A model generated the notes under the pieces. The model was not told the DNA's origin. It saw only the letters and a list, made by a program, of their open reading frames with translations, and made no database searches. A stretch of DNA of 64,000 bases. It comes from Straminergon stramineum (taxonomy: Eukaryota; Streptophyta; Bryopsida; Hypnales; Calliergonaceae). The DNA is taken from contig OY987266.1 in NCBI GenBank assembly GCA_963920665.1, forward strand, positions 26,648,248-26,712,247. Direction: 5' to 3'. Of the stretch, positions 1-12,953 are shown piece after piece (position 1 is the stretch's first letter; each line of letters opens with the position of its first letter). Made by a program: the position numbers and the translations under genes.

Positions 1-3000
1 TGGTCAAAAAAGACCCCTGGAACCTCGCTATTCATCTTCTAGATTTTGGACCTGAGAGTGTTGAGGGGTTGAGAGCATCCCTTATCATTCTAGAAAGGGC
101 TACCTCCAACACTAGCTTAGTGGTCCATGATGCTAAAATTAGGTTTGAAGTATGTTGCTAAAAGAGACAAGTACTTTAGGACAAATGAAATAAAGAAATG
201 GGACTAGTATTATGGGAATGGAGGGAGTAAACTTTTACACCCCTCCTCCCTCCCCCTCCATATCTCGAAAGAAGATGTCTCTTCATATAATTACAAGGGG
301 AGTAGGGTAAGTATTTCACCTAATTTTTTCATACAACCAATGGAGTTGCCTATAAGATTATCTAATTAGGTTGGTTGCAACATACACCCCACTAATTCTT
401 AGAAGTCAAGCTCTTTGAGTACTCTTGCACACTCAAAATGCACTCTTGTCTATTTTGACACAATTTTGATGTTAAACCATTTAAAAATATGACTAGAGTT
501 GCATTATTACAAATTTCAAAGGACCAAATTTTAAAATTTTGCATATAATGGGAAGATTGAAGCCATTTAAATTTGAAAAAATTAATTCTCTTGAAGATAT
601 ACAATTTTGAAACTTCTAATTTAATAATACTTTGAATGAACAACAACTTAACAATACTTTGGGGTTCAAAAAATTCCAATTTCAATTTTGTAGTTGAGTT
701 TTCATTACAAAGCCCACCTACAAATATGAACTCTAAGGAACATTTGAAAATCAAAATCATCAAAAAAAATTTAATGTATAGAAATAATGAATCCTCTAAA
801 AAAACAGTAGTATAAAAGAATCCAATTATCTAAAAATAGAAATAAAAATATTTGATGCTTCCATTTTACATATTTATTTGTCCAAAAAACTGAAAGCTCA
901 AACCTTCATTCACAACCTTCTATTCTTTGTCATTTTTTGGATTTTGTAGTGCATTCAAACAATGAGATAGTGCACTAGTCATTTTCTAAAAGTTTCATTT
1001 AGACTATTAAAAAATATTCCTTTCATATTTTCAAAAAAATCTCAAGTGCTTGATAAGATGTTTTTATCAATATCAATATTCTTTTAGCAAAATAATAAGT
1101 TATATTTTGATGGGTGATGTTTTTAGAATCTTGCAAATGCTAAAAAAAATGAAAAGTGGTGCATTGCAACATAAAAACGTGCACCTTACCATGCACATGT
1201 CCATTACCTAACCTTAGCAACCCTTTAGCATTAGGACATTGTGCTTCTAGAAGCTCGGACATGTCAATGTTTAGTTTGGCATGCCCCCCTTCAGCTTCGC
1301 TAATTTAATGCTAATAAACTTGAAAAAAGCATAAAAAACTCATGTCTTGCTGGGATAACTTGATTCTATTTACAAATGGTTTTTGTCTACATTACCAAAA
1401 AAACTGGTCCAAAAGAAGATTGCCTCCATGTGTTTCAAAAACTTGACATTCTCAATTGGTCCAAAGTTCTCAATCATATCTACCTAATGTTCCTAGCCTT
1501 TGGTGACTATCACGTTCTCAAGAACAACAAGGCAATATTTAACATTGTGGCACTCAATTCAAAATCCATCTGTACGAAAATTTAGAAATGTGGACTTGGT
1601 AAGAATCATGCTTGTCCTTAGTGGAAATCCGTAGTTTCTATCAATTTTGTGTAGTGACAAAAATCTTTCAACATTTTACAATTTGTAGATTCGTGTTTAT
1701 GGTGCTCAAGTGGTTTATGCATTTGTAGCTAAGGTACAAGATTCAAAGATCCGATTTGTTTCTAAGTGATTCATATGAAACTAAACTTTGAGAGAAATAG
1801 AATGTAACAATTTTCATGCATAGGGGCTCGATCAAACTTTGGACCGGATTGCTATTGTAGTTGATGGTATGAATTCAAGATCACTATATATAATAAGTTA
1901 GAATTTTTTTTCCCTATTTAGTAAGGATCAATAAAGTTAAATATATAAATAGGTACTCATACATGTTGTTGAATTAACAAATGACAACAACATATTACAA
2001 TTTAGAGGTTCAATTTTTAGTGTCATCCAATTCTCTATGCTACACATTAAATATAATCTCAATTAATATCATAGTTAAATTTGGCACTAAAACACCATGG
2101 CAATTTCTCTCACAATTCTTGTATATTCATGAATGATGGCAAGGGAATATATAGATAGATTAGCTCGACCTTGTATTAGAGCTAGTTTTATAGAAATTGA
2201 ATTATTGTTATCTATTCATGCAAGAGTTTTTGTTATATTAGAGATTACTACATCAATGATGATTTGAAATAATTGTAGGTCATGCAAACGTGTAAGTAAA
2301 TGGCGCATATTAATATTTCAGAGTGCTAGAATTGTGAATTCTTTATAAGAGCCAAAAATGAGGAGTGCTAAATGAATAGGTGATGTTGTTTGTTATGCAT
2401 TAGAGAAAATGTCAAGCCATTGGAGGGCCACTTCATGGGATTTTTGTGTTGGTAGTTACAACCCAAAAATTATGAGAAAATCTAAAAGTGTCCCAAGATC
2501 ACACTAACATGCTCCCAATTGTCCTACATAGTAGAGAAAATGTGAAAAAATTCTAAGAAAATTTAACCCTCCCATTAGAAAGTTGTGGAAGATTTAGTAC
2601 ACTATGACTAACGAGACTAATGCTACATCAGCCACATGAGTCACACTAGTCACAAAGTATCATAAATCTTCCACAACACTTGCCTCTTTATTCTCAAAAT
2701 CATCTAAGACATTACCAAAAGTTGCAATAAATCCTAAATAGGCATCTTAAGTGTATAAGAACAAGTTTTTCGATGCCAAAGAAATAGAAAAACTTCAATT
2801 TACTAGACCTTCAAGCACACCAAACATCAATTATTGGACTTGCAATATCAATAGGCATTAAAGATGTCTATATAACATGACATATTTATATTTTAGAGCA
2901 CCATAATTGTGAAGTCCTCATAAGTGCCAAAAACAAGGAGTGGTAAAAGAAGAGGAGATGTTCCTCACTAGGAGATAAAGCTTTTCAAAGTAAAAATAAT

Positions 3001-3989
3001 AAGAAAACATCAATTATTTGGCCTTATGGCATAAAAAACTAGACCTTGAAGCATGCCAATTTCCAACCACATAATGCATGGATTGCTGAAAAGTATAAAC
3101 TCATGATCATTCGTGAACATTTGCCACAAGAATGTTCTTCAATATAGAAGCTTAATGGCACTTTTTTAGATCAAATGATTGTATGCCTAATGAAACAATG
3201 AACAATCAAGAAACATAGACTAGCAATGGAAAGAATGAGACAAAAAGGATAGCATCAACGAATCTTTAGGTATTTAGTCAAACAATACTGATCACAAAAT
3301 TGCACAAAAGAGGGGTGAACCCATGCCGAGCAGTCAATAGGCAGACATCCCTCCCAATGCTTGTATCTCTTGAGCAAATGCAATAGGCCCCACAACTTTG
3401 TCCCTCAACCATCTATCTTAAATGAAAAGCACAATGGAATTATTCTAAGCTTTTACTTACACAAGATCCCCAAATTTTTAAGCAACATTCAATAGTCATG
3501 GGTCTATGAAGACAACAATGGTTAGGAATGCAAGCATATGTGTAAGGTTTTGGCAAGCAAGAAAGTGGCACTCAGGGAGCCACATGGTAGACTGTAACTT
3601 GGTCGACAAATTTTTTTGGTCAATAGTCTGTACATCCTTTAACAACTTTCATAAGCGAGAACAAGCAAAGAATGTGCAAAGAAATCTTAATCCCAACTAG
3701 GGTGCAAATATCTTCTAATGACTTTTTAATTTTTGAAAAATGCATGAGCTAACAATTAAACAAATTCTCAAAGGTTACCTAGGTAGTAAACATGCTTGTT
3801 AATAGGCATCTTTACCTTTATATTTTGAGATAAGAATGTTATATTGCCTTTTTAATATACAAGATGTTCCCAAAAAAATTATGTACAAAGTAATAATCTT
3901 TTAATAGGGAAAGAAAAATCTAGGAAAAATTTGCCTAATAAACATCTTTTATTGAAATCTCCATTAGGTATTCTAGGAATGAGTTGTTG
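1..3989. other. AT-rich intergenic DNA, no gene recognised
   Basis: Only short AT-rich open frames occur here, none with a recognisable protein pattern or splice structure. I see no terminal repeats or array in this stretch. It is probably decayed repeat DNA. Confidence 0.6.
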
Positions 3990-3993
3990 TTAA

Positions 3994-5642
3994 CCCCTAT
4001 GTGCCTAAGCCTTTCCAAATGTGTTTTGACTATGAAAAAAGAGCATGGGCTTATAGTTATCCCCTATGAAGCAAATTGTGTTCTTTTCAAAATTTAATTG
4101 TATAGATGTTTAAAGAGCTTGCTTATTAATATGCCTACCAATTTTGAGTGCAAAATTGCATAGAAGTTGTGAGATTATAACAAGAGAAATGTACATTTTC
4201 TATTTTTAGTATGTTGCCCTTCTCCACAATATTTTAGAAATTTGCATATAAAAGTTTTTTGGGATTAGAGGTAACATGACCAACTACAAATGGTGTTAGC
4301 ACACTAAATGCATTTCCAATAACCTTAAGTTCAAATGAAGAGCTATCAAACTCATTACACAAGATTCCACCTTGCAATTGTTGAAATGTAATTTCTTTTA
4401 GTAAGTAGAAATTGCAATTAACTCCAAATCAACATTTGCATGTTTAAATTTTGAATGGTGAAAATCATGAAAACACTTTACTCTTTCCATGGGGACCATT
4501 TTCAAAGCAAATGGATAAGTTCAATTTTTTAGATCTCAAATCAAGTGAAATTAGCAAGCTTTGCTCAAATCCAAGAAACTAAGTGAAATTTGCAAGTTTT
4601 ATTCTTCCACTAAGATACATATATGCCTTTGAGGACCTCTCAAAAATCAAGTATTTACCATTACAAAAAATCTGAACCTTGAAAGAGGTTGTTTCACAAT
4701 TGATTGTGGTGCTAATACAGAAGAAAATTTAAAACTATTTAAGAAAACACTACAAAAAAAGAAAAATTTGAAAATCTTCATATACAACATGGCATTAGTG
4801 GTGCCCCATCATTTCAGGAAAAATCTTTATTTATTTAGTTTGAATTTTTTTCCCCTAATTGCACCGTTGCAGTAGCAAAGTTGCAAACTCTTTCGGGGTT
4901 CATATTTTCTCTAATGCTTTTTTCATGGAAAAATAAAAAAATTTCAGTAGTTAACCTTTGAAATTACCCGTAAAAATTTTTAATCCAGTCACAAGAATTT
5001 TACTACCCATCCCAAAATGAGCCTGAAATTTCAAATCGACCATATATGGTTAGTTAACCCCTAAATGCCTCAATGTCCATTTTATGGACGATGAACAGAT
5101 TGAAACTCCAGTTTCATCCTCCTAACTACTTGGATGAAAGTTATTCTAATTTGTGAAGATAAGTTATCAAGTTGTTGTCCTATCTAAGGGTTGGATTTGG
5201 TGTTACTAGAGTTCATATTTTTCTAAAATTACAAATGAGCAAGTATGTCAAGTGGTCAAACTTCATTGACTTTAGTTCGAAAGTGGATTAGCCAAAATGA
5301 GGTCACAGATAGGAAGAACACAAAAATTTCAAAAAATCATTGTGTGAAGAGAACCTCATTTCAAATCCATTCTAACAAATTTTACTCCAAAAATGATAAT
5401 ATTTTGCTTGTAATCAAATTTTGAAGGAATTTTGGAATTTCTCTTTCAAAATTTATAAAAAAAGGATTGGTAATAGCATTGGAGAATCTAATCATATAGA
5501 TGGAATCTACAAATCAAAATCTACAACTTTTGTTTGTATATCATTTCCAAAATATGCTTCCAAATTGCACTTTATAATGATTTTTCTCAAATTATCATTT
5601 CTAGAGATGAATCTGGATGTTTAGGGGTTAAGGAGTTAGGGG
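3994..5642. mobile_element. TTAA-flanked non-autonomous element, family 1 copy 1
   Basis: The element lies between TTAA at 3990-3993 and TTAA at 5643-5646 and starts CCCCTATGTGCCTAAG. The right end, AGTTAGGGG before TTAA, matches the right end of the related element at 13155-13966. The two share a long similar interior, for example CCTAAGCCTTTCCAA near the left end and ACCATATATGG near the right end. Element 5058-5627 is nested close to its right end, so the host without it is about 1.07 kb. No transposase frame is present. TTAA target plus CCC ends is what piggyBac-type elements show; Kolobok also uses TTAA. Confidence 0.7.
5058..5627. mobile_element. Nested TTAA-flanked element (570 bp)
   Basis: Bounded by TTAA at 5054-5057 and 5628-5631, beginning CCCCTAAATGCC and ending GGCATTT-like (complement CCCCTAAACATCC). 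Removing it with one TTAA rejoins the host so that it aligns with the family copy at 13155-13966 up to the right end. That makes it an insertion into the element at 3994-5642. It has no credible protein. The terminal inverted repeat is short (about 8 clean bases). Confidence 0.65.
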
Positions 5643-5646
5643 TTAA

Positions 5647-6619
5647 CCCTCATTGCCCAAAGTCCAAACATGTGTAAAAGCATCTTTGCTTTTCAAGTGC
5701 TATAAGTCTAAATTTCAGTGAAATATGAAAATCTCAACCATACAATCTTGTAGTGTGCATGTTTTAGATGGTGTGAAACAAATTTGGGGTCAATTTGACT
5801 ATATAGATTGAAAGATTATAATGTTTTAGTCTTGAAAAAAGATGCTGAAATTTTCTTAAAAACACATTTGGAGGTGAAATTCGATCTCTGAACCTACTCA
5901 AATGAAAAAACTTTTAAATAAAAAGTGATTCAAAACCAAAAGACAAACACTTTGGTGAATAAAAAAATATCATTCAATTGACTCATTGTGTTTGCACAAT
6001 TGTTTTGAAATATCAAAAAACAGTGAAAAAAGTAGCAAAAAATCACATCTATGGCTGAACCTCCCTCTACTAAAATGCTTCTCAGTCACTGATTACTTGT
6101 GGATTGAAAAAAAATCTTAACCACACAAACTAGACTAGTATGTAAAACTTTTCCAACAAAAATGATTGAAAATGGACCATGTATGAAGAAGTTATAAGCC
6201 ATGGATGTTCACTATAATGCAAAAATGTCTTTAGTTTGAACTTCGAATTGCTCCCACACATTCAAACAACTAAGATTGACATGAAAATTTTAACCCAATA
6301 TCTAGACCTTAAGAGGAACAAAACACAACAAATATTATTGAAAACAAACATTTTACGAAAAATTTACAAGCCCCCGAAGTTGCAACCATTAGAATGCAAT
6401 GTGGTGAGCTCAAATTGAACCAATGAACTTCAAAGGGCTCTCAAAAACTCAGTAAATCCTGGATTGATCTAAAAATTTTACTAGTGAAACTAGACTAATA
6501 TGCTCAACTTTTCCAACAAGTTTTATTGAATGCGGACATCAAATGCAAAAGTAGCATCACTTTGAATTTGAATGCCAAACAATTTGAGGAGACTTTTCGT
6601 CCCCTTGGGCGATGAGGGG
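5647..6619. mobile_element. TTAA-flanked element (973 bp)
   Basis: Bounded by TTAA 5643-5646 (shared with the preceding element) and TTAA 6620-6623. The left end reads CCCTCATTGCCCAAAG and the complement of the right end CCCCTCATCGCCCAAGG, a good inverted pair. No transposase. The interior is AT-rich with no clear further structure. Confidence 0.65.
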
Positions 6620-6623
6620 TTAA

Positions 6624-6854
6624 CCCTTTATGTGCTAGGAATTCATGATTTCAAGTAGCGGATTTTGATTGATCATATTGCGGGAAGTGTAATCTAGATG
6701 ATCTTTTTTTTTATATCATTAACTTGAGTGAAGAACATTGCATGCATTGGTTTAAATGAATAATTATTAAAATTAACAAAAATCCCCATATAAGCTCTTC
6801 AAAATTGCTTAAAAAAACATGAGGCCCAATTTGGGTTTCTTAGACAGTAAAGGG
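6624..6854. mobile_element. TTAA-flanked MITE-size element (231 bp)
   Basis: Bounded by TTAA 6620-6623 (shared with the previous element) and 6855-6858. The left end is CCCTTTATGTGCTAAG-like (CCCTTTATGTGCTAGG), and the complement of the right end is CCCTTTACTGTCTAAG. It closes a run of abutting elements. Confidence 0.55.
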
Positions 6855-6884
6855 TTAAGTATGTTATGTAGATTTAAAGGAAGG

Positions 6885-7590
6885 GACAAAGCCTCAAGTA
6901 GTGTAGATGTTTGTTTAATTTATTTTTCACACTTGAAATGACAATGATGATGATGGTAATGATGATGATGGTAATGATGAAGATGGCCTTACAACCTTCA
7001 TAAATGAAAAGTCTATTGAGGGCAGTTTGAGTATTCATGCTTCACATTATGACTTATAGTAAAGATACTTGTGGTTTTATTTTTTAAGAATAAAAATGAA
7101 GCACTTCATTCACATATAACTTAGTTGTGAACTTGTGATCATGAAATGAGAAAATTGAAGTTCAACAAAGTAATCATAGTTTTTTTGGAGTTAACAATGA
7201 CCCAAAATCAATATAAATATAAAGTTAGAAATTTTGTATACACATAGTACAATTAGGATTTAGATCCTTACTACCATAGGAGGTCACAGAAGTTTAATTT
7301 CAACAAGTGTCCTACAACCTCCATGTCCATGGTATATTTCATAGTGCAACCTTATATTCTTTGTAAATGTACAGTTTTTAGTGGGCATATGGAACTTCAT
7401 ACTTGCAAGTTACTAATTACAATGGTTTGTTTTATCCTTAAAGTTTTTAACATGCTTTTTGGCATAAGATTAAAAGTAAGATTAAGTCAAATGTTCATTG
7501 TATTTTTGGATAACCATATGTATTTAAGGGGTTATGTTTTAGAGAACCTTAAATAACACGATTAATATAGAAATGCTCTAAGATATGTGA
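6885..7590 (+). repeat. Dispersed repeat R1, copy 1
   Basis: Collinear with 19915-20590, with matching blocks spread along about 680 bp. Both copies contain an open frame (here 7323-7556, 77 aa) whose translations resemble each other around KLLITMVCFILKVFN. The frame is probably a by-product of repeat similarity, not a gene: it is AT-rich, hydrophobic and has no known domain. A GATGATGGTAAT microsatellite lies near its start at 6944-6986. Confidence 0.6.
6944..6986. repeat. GATGATGGTAAT microsatellite
   Basis: Two to three tandem copies of a 12-base GAT/GTAAT unit are visible directly. A shorter form of the same tract is in the sister repeat near 19955-19985. Confidence 0.7.
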
Positions 7591-8231
7591 AAATTACTCA
7601 AAGAATGTTTTTTATACAATTTAAAAAGTTTTTTTTTACCTAAATAGTTCTTTTAGTTGCTTGACTTAAATAGCACCCAATGTTTGGACTCAATTTATGT
7701 CTAAGAACTAAGTCAATGACCCTATAAGAAAGTAAGAGAGTTAGAAAATTCATGGAATTTTTTTTGTAAATAATTATGACTAGTTGACAAATTTGACATG
7801 GAATGAATTCAACCTGTGACAAACATTCATAAACCATTTTGCAGACTTGAATGCCCAGGTCTCTCATGTAGTTGATAATATAGTCTATCAAGACCATATT
7901 TGTACTCTAATACAATGTCAATATAATATCTACAAAAGTAGGCATACATAACGAAAGAAACATCGACGAAGCCAACCTAATCATAACTTCCTAAAATTTC
8001 AAGGAGTGGGAGTCCCTTTTGCTTCCCATGCCATTAAAGCTCCCTTCACTCCGGTGTTGAAATTCTTGGATTCAAGTTTGCATGTGAATAGTGAGTCAAC
8101 TTTGCTTTGAAATTATTGACCCACTATTTGAAAAATCTGAGCGATAGTCAAATCTTTTTTCTTTGCAATGAAATAAAAACAGGAAGTCTTTACACAAATG
8201 CTCCATTCTTCACGTACACTGTTGCAGGGAA

Positions 8232-8438
8232 CTAAGGCTTCTTCACCAATGAAAGGCCGCAATGGCAAGTGACAACTGCATCCTCCACAAACAGAATTCC
8301 CTGAAAACCTGGGAATTTCATAAAGCCATCCATAATGGGAAGCCTTTCACAAAGATCTTTTAGCCAAGAATTGGTCATAATTTGAGCACTCCAAATGTCG
8401 CCAGGAAGTACATAACTAGAATCTACTGTAGTGAACAT
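8232..8438 (-). pseudogene. Possible terminal exon or gene fragment
   Basis: This frame is richer in GC and more protein-like than its surroundings, with a segment containing WLKDLCERLPIMDGF and ending CGLSLVKKP before a stop at 8232-8234. A possible acceptor AG precedes a reading at about 8420. The overlapping frame 8416-8673, on the same strand, also has protein-like composition (ADSNALKYLFWGVLTFS) but runs in another phase. I do not recognise the protein. It may be a captured or decayed gene fragment; chance is also possible. Confidence 0.25.
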
Positions 8439-8759
8439 GGTAATGTAATGTAATGTATAAAAAGGGAATAATAGTCAAAGCTCTTGCTCCTCTTCTGATC
8501 ACTTTAGAACCCAAAGGTTTGAAAATTTCAAAACTTATTCGTATAAGACTAAAAGTTAGTACTCCCCAGAACAAATACTTTAGAGCATTGGAATCTGCTT
8601 GGAAGATCCATCCCAATTGAAAATTCCACGGTTTTGGGGGGATTTTTTTTAACAAATGGGAGACCCATTGCATTCATAAAAAGAACCAACCACCCAAATA
8701 AACCCTAAATCAATCAATCAAATTCCACGTTTGACCTCAAAATAGCTGAAAGTAACAAG

Positions 8760-9044
8760 CATTAGAGGAGTTTTGGGGGGTCTAGAGGGCCGTTTCGGGC
8801 CTGTTCCCGGCACTGTTCCCCTAGTAGTCCGGGGATGGCTGTTGTCAAATTTTATTTTATTTTTATTTTTTGAAAATTTTAAAATGTAAAAGAAAGTTGA
8901 ATTTTTTTTTTTAAATTTTTAAAAAGAAAAGAAAAGGTGATGTGGCAGTTGTTGTGCCATGTCAAGCTGCTGCGGAGCAGATCCCAGGGGCGGGGAACCC
9001 AGGGGAACACATAGGCCTCTAGACCCCCCAAAACTCTTCTAATG
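8760..9044. mobile_element. MITE with CATTAGAGGAG ends (285 bp)
   Basis: The ends form a near-perfect 29-base inverted repeat, beginning CATTAGAGGAGTTTTGGGG on the left and CATTAGAAGAGTTTTGGGG on the complement of the right. GC-rich subterminal parts enclose a T-rich and A-rich core. I see no convincing target duplication. The element at 39157-40360 has similar ends (CATTAGAGGGG), so this is a small family. Confidence 0.7.
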
Positions 9045-9571
9045 GCTTGGATTAAATGATGTTTCCGGCTAATTCCTATTGTATGTAAGCTTTTTAGTGG
9101 CGAGAATTTTTCCTTTGTTAAGATTATGGGTACGCTTACAAGTTGGCCTGGTAGGCAACTTGCCGCCTAGTCCACATAGTAAGACAAAATAGGCTCAACC
9201 AATTGTCTTGTTGGGGGGGGCAAGTAGGAAAGGAGGAATTGAAGTTTCACTAATATTGATGGAGAGTCCCATTGGTGAAAACTAGACAATCTTGAAGGAA
9301 TCCAATACGTGTAGATTTCTTAGTGTATCCTTCCCCACCCACAAGGGTCCATATGAAAGTGCAATTACTATTTTCATTTGTAGCATTCCTTGTGAACTTT
9401 TCCCGATGACCAATACATGTAAGGAGGCTCTAAAAGGCCCCAGAGATAGGAGGTAAGAGAAGGGGTCGACTCTTGTTTCAAAATTTGGAGAAGGTACAAT
9501 TTGTGGTGGTCTTGGAATTCTTGGAAAAAAATTATTCTCCCTTAAAAAATTCTTAAGCTTACTTGCTATAT

Positions 9572-11500
9572 CCCTAGGACAAGTCCATCACTACTGATTT
9601 CAAGTCTCACTGTCCATCTCAAACTTTGTTTGTTTGCTGCTAGTTTGCAACTAACTTAGATATGAATGAAAAATATTATATTTGTTTTGTAGAGATGAAA
9701 TCATACAAGTAAAAAAACAATTCAAATATTTTGGGAAAATTTGAAGGTACTATGAATTTTTTAAGAAAAAAAAATGAAGAAATTTCATATCAAATACAAA
9801 ATGTACTTTGAAAATCTGAAATTTTCACAATAGATGTATACTATAGTGTATAACATTATAGAGTCTAAACCAAAGTTATTGAGTCATTCTAAAATTAGAA
9901 AGTAAAAAAACCATGGTTCTAGGTCTAAAATTGTTATTTCTATAAAATATGGAAATTTATAAATTTTTCAAATTTTTCAATTTTTTAGGAGTAGAAACTA
10001 CACTAGATAAGCTTCATTTCATTCGTTGAATTGAAATTCAAAAATATCATGTTTATGGCTAAAATTCACATCAAGAGTAATTGAGTAAACAACAAAAAAT
10101 GGCTAAAATATAATACAAGGGTGATCTCCGTGGATTAAACATTTTCTTCTTTACAAAAGTTAATAAGACCATAATGAGGAAATTTGCAATACTATTCATT
10201 CACTACAAGAAACTTGAGTTTTCTTGAACGTCATAGAAAATGCAATGGGACATTGACTTTGATATGGAAGTAATCAACTATGATGTCACCTAAAATTCAA
10301 TATAATTGACATGCCAAAAAGTTTGGGTAAAATCCAAAAAAATATGCCCGATTTGAGCTCATTTTTTTCTAACATCACAAAGAACATGGTATTCCAAGCT
10401 CCCCAAAATGTGCTATATGGACACCACACGTAAGCACCACATGGGCAAGGAGAGCCACATGGGATTTTTTCCATCCAACCCTTCTATGACATGGCACTTG
10501 ATGTAGTGGCGGGAAAAGTGACATGATAACTAAGGATGATGACATAGCATGCCTAGTTATCACACTCTTATGTTGTTTGAAAATTTTAATTTTGCTTTTT
10601 AAGACATCAAATTAGATGTCTAGACATTTTTTGAGACATCAATTGGTGTGTATTATACTTGTTAACCAAGATCAATAAAAAAATATTATTGAAAAAAAAT
10701 TAAAAAATTAAAAAAAATGAACAAGCAAAATTTCTTGAATTCAACAAAAATTGAAGAAAACTTACCATCTACTGTCAAGAGAAGTTTTGATGGCAAAATG
10801 AAGGAATTCCTTCATTAAAAGTTAGTGAAATTGAAGATAACAAAAGTCATATTTATATCCATGGTCTATCCATGGTGAGACAAAAGACATGGGATAACTA
10901 GAATATGAGAACTTGACCATTGTACATCTCAACATTATTTCAAACATCTAAATGTTGTTTCAACTTTAAATATCCTATATCAATTGTTTCACTTCCTACA
11001 CGCCTTCCTACCACCCACTTGTATAAAGACCCATCTCTTTTTCATCCATGGTGCACATCCATCCGTTTCCTGCTTTTGGCATAGCATGCCATGTGGTTGA
11101 CTTTCCTCTAAAATTTTCACATATATGGTTAGCTTTTTACCATAGATTGTAGTAATTTTTACTAACTTACCCATAATCAAAAGGTCTACTTGTTGACATG
11201 GTAGTCTAAGATTTTTTTGACATTTCAAAAAACATCAGCATATCTTCAATCATGTCAAATAAATCGTCAACATCAACTTAGTTTTACAGTAACATGGCAA
11301 TGTTCTCCACAACATCCATGAAAATCTACCTTGTTGGGCTAGTTGCCCTTTGACATTGTCATGTTTTGTCAAATATCGTGTGTTAGTGATCAAACATAGC
11401 CAAAAACGAGGATTTCTTCTAGTGATTGAAATGTATTTGAGCAACTTCCAAAAAAGATATTAGATGAAAAAATATTTTTTTCCATCCTACAGTCTCAAGT
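9572..11500. mobile_element. Partial copy of the foldback family of 57737-60549
   Basis: Aligns with the left arm of the 57737-60549 element over several hundred bases (shared blocks include TATAAATTTTTCAAA and GCTTCATTTCAT), and its left end begins CCCTAGGACAAG. It lacks the nested TTAA element found in the other copy: at 10135-10138 it has a single TTAA. It is itself interrupted by the CACTA element 10201-11424. The right end is lost or too diverged to place. Confidence 0.65.
10201..11424. mobile_element. CACTA-type non-autonomous element (1224 bp)
   Basis: Begins CACTACAAGAAAC and its complement begins CACTAGAAGAAAT, with 3-base duplications ATT at 10198-10200 and 11425-11427. The related foldback copy at about 58895-58945 reads straight through this position, so an empty site is available. 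CACTA ends with a 3-base duplication fit the CACTA/En-Spm superfamily. There is no transposase; the short minus frames inside do not look coding. Confidence 0.8.
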
Positions 11501-12953
11501 GAAGTCACCCATGAGACATTTAGTATTCGTGGCATCCTTAGAGCATTTGTGCCCTTCCTCAATAAAAAAACTAATTTTGAGGGCTCAAGCAAGATTCAAT
11601 TTGGTTATTTGGAGGGTCAACTTTATTACTCCACCTTCACACACAAAATTGACACATGTATTCTAACCCCATGTCTCCCTTGTGAGAGTTTATGCCTTCC
11701 AACCAAGAGAGAGTTAATTTATGAGTCACTTATCTTTGCTTGTATGACAAGTCATCCTAAATCTAAGCTTTGCATAGCAACTTGAGGGCCCTCAACTGTT
11801 GAGTGGCTTGGCCAATTTCTGAAGGTCCTATTCACTTTTTGATTGCTATGAGATCATGGGTGGAAGCCTCCAAACTCTACAGAGCCCTTGGACAAATGTC
11901 CAAACTCTACGTTTGGAATATGGGAATGGATACTCTTACATGTATATAAACTGCTCTACTGATTAATTCATGGAGCGTAGTAGACTACCAAGGTATACTA
12001 ATTACAAAAGAAGGGAAAATGGGGACTAAGGTATACAATCTATTTCCAACCAAGGCCCATTTGCACATGACAAGATGATCTATTTTGGACTAGCGGAGTA
12101 TGATGTAGTTTTTGCAACTTTGAGAATGTGTAACAAATAACACATTGATACCTGATGAAGTTCTTAAGATTAGTTTTTACTTCTTACTGTTTAGAAATAT
12201 ATTCGCCTATACATTGAGAATAGGTCAAATTATAATTTACACTTCCTTAATTTTTACTAATTCCAAACTTGATGAAAAATTAACAAAATATAGTGCAATC
12301 TTTCAATATTTCTATTCCTTGACTAGAGAAAATTACCCCCCTACCATCACTCTATTAGACATACACTAAAACACTTAACATTGTCAAATTCTCTTTGAAT
12401 TCATTGAGTGCATTCTTCCAATTAACTCCTCTAGATCAAGTTCCAAGTCTAAGATATCCTCTTCCACATCATATACTAGGGTTGGGTGTATATCAAACAT
12501 TAGGGTATAGATGCTTCACTATACTACAATTGGAAAGGCACTCATGGAAATATATTAAACACATAACTAGGGTCCATAGGGGTAGATATCTAGAATAAAA
12601 GGCAAAGATATCCAAATGCCGAAAGTTATATGGAAAAAAATAATCCTACATTTGCTTGTCTTTACAAAATAATTATAGTGCTTTAATATGGTAAATTAAA
12701 ATTGATAGGCAAAATTTATCTAACTTGTCATGATGATAGGTAAGTGTTCTAATTGTTCTTTAGATGTAAATTTTTTTTGGAATTTTGCTCCATATTTTTC
12801 TCTCATGAATAATGCATGAATATATCATCACTTTTAATCAAATTTGGAAACCTTGAATCCGTATCTAGAATTGGCAAATTAGCAAAGAGAGTTTACAAAA
12901 TACAAAATAGGGAATAAGGGCTTACATTTGTATCCACTTGGTGGAATGAGGTG

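Larger units (their letters stand above)
6859..8231. other. Non-genic stretch with repeat R1
   Basis: Apart from repeat R1 and its microsatellite I see only AT-rich sequence and short frames without coding character. Confidence 0.5.

Noticed and set aside
9572..11500. A transposase gene for the TTAA or CACTA elements
   Set aside because: No frame in these elements, or elsewhere in the window, shows DDE-transposase-like motifs or useful length.
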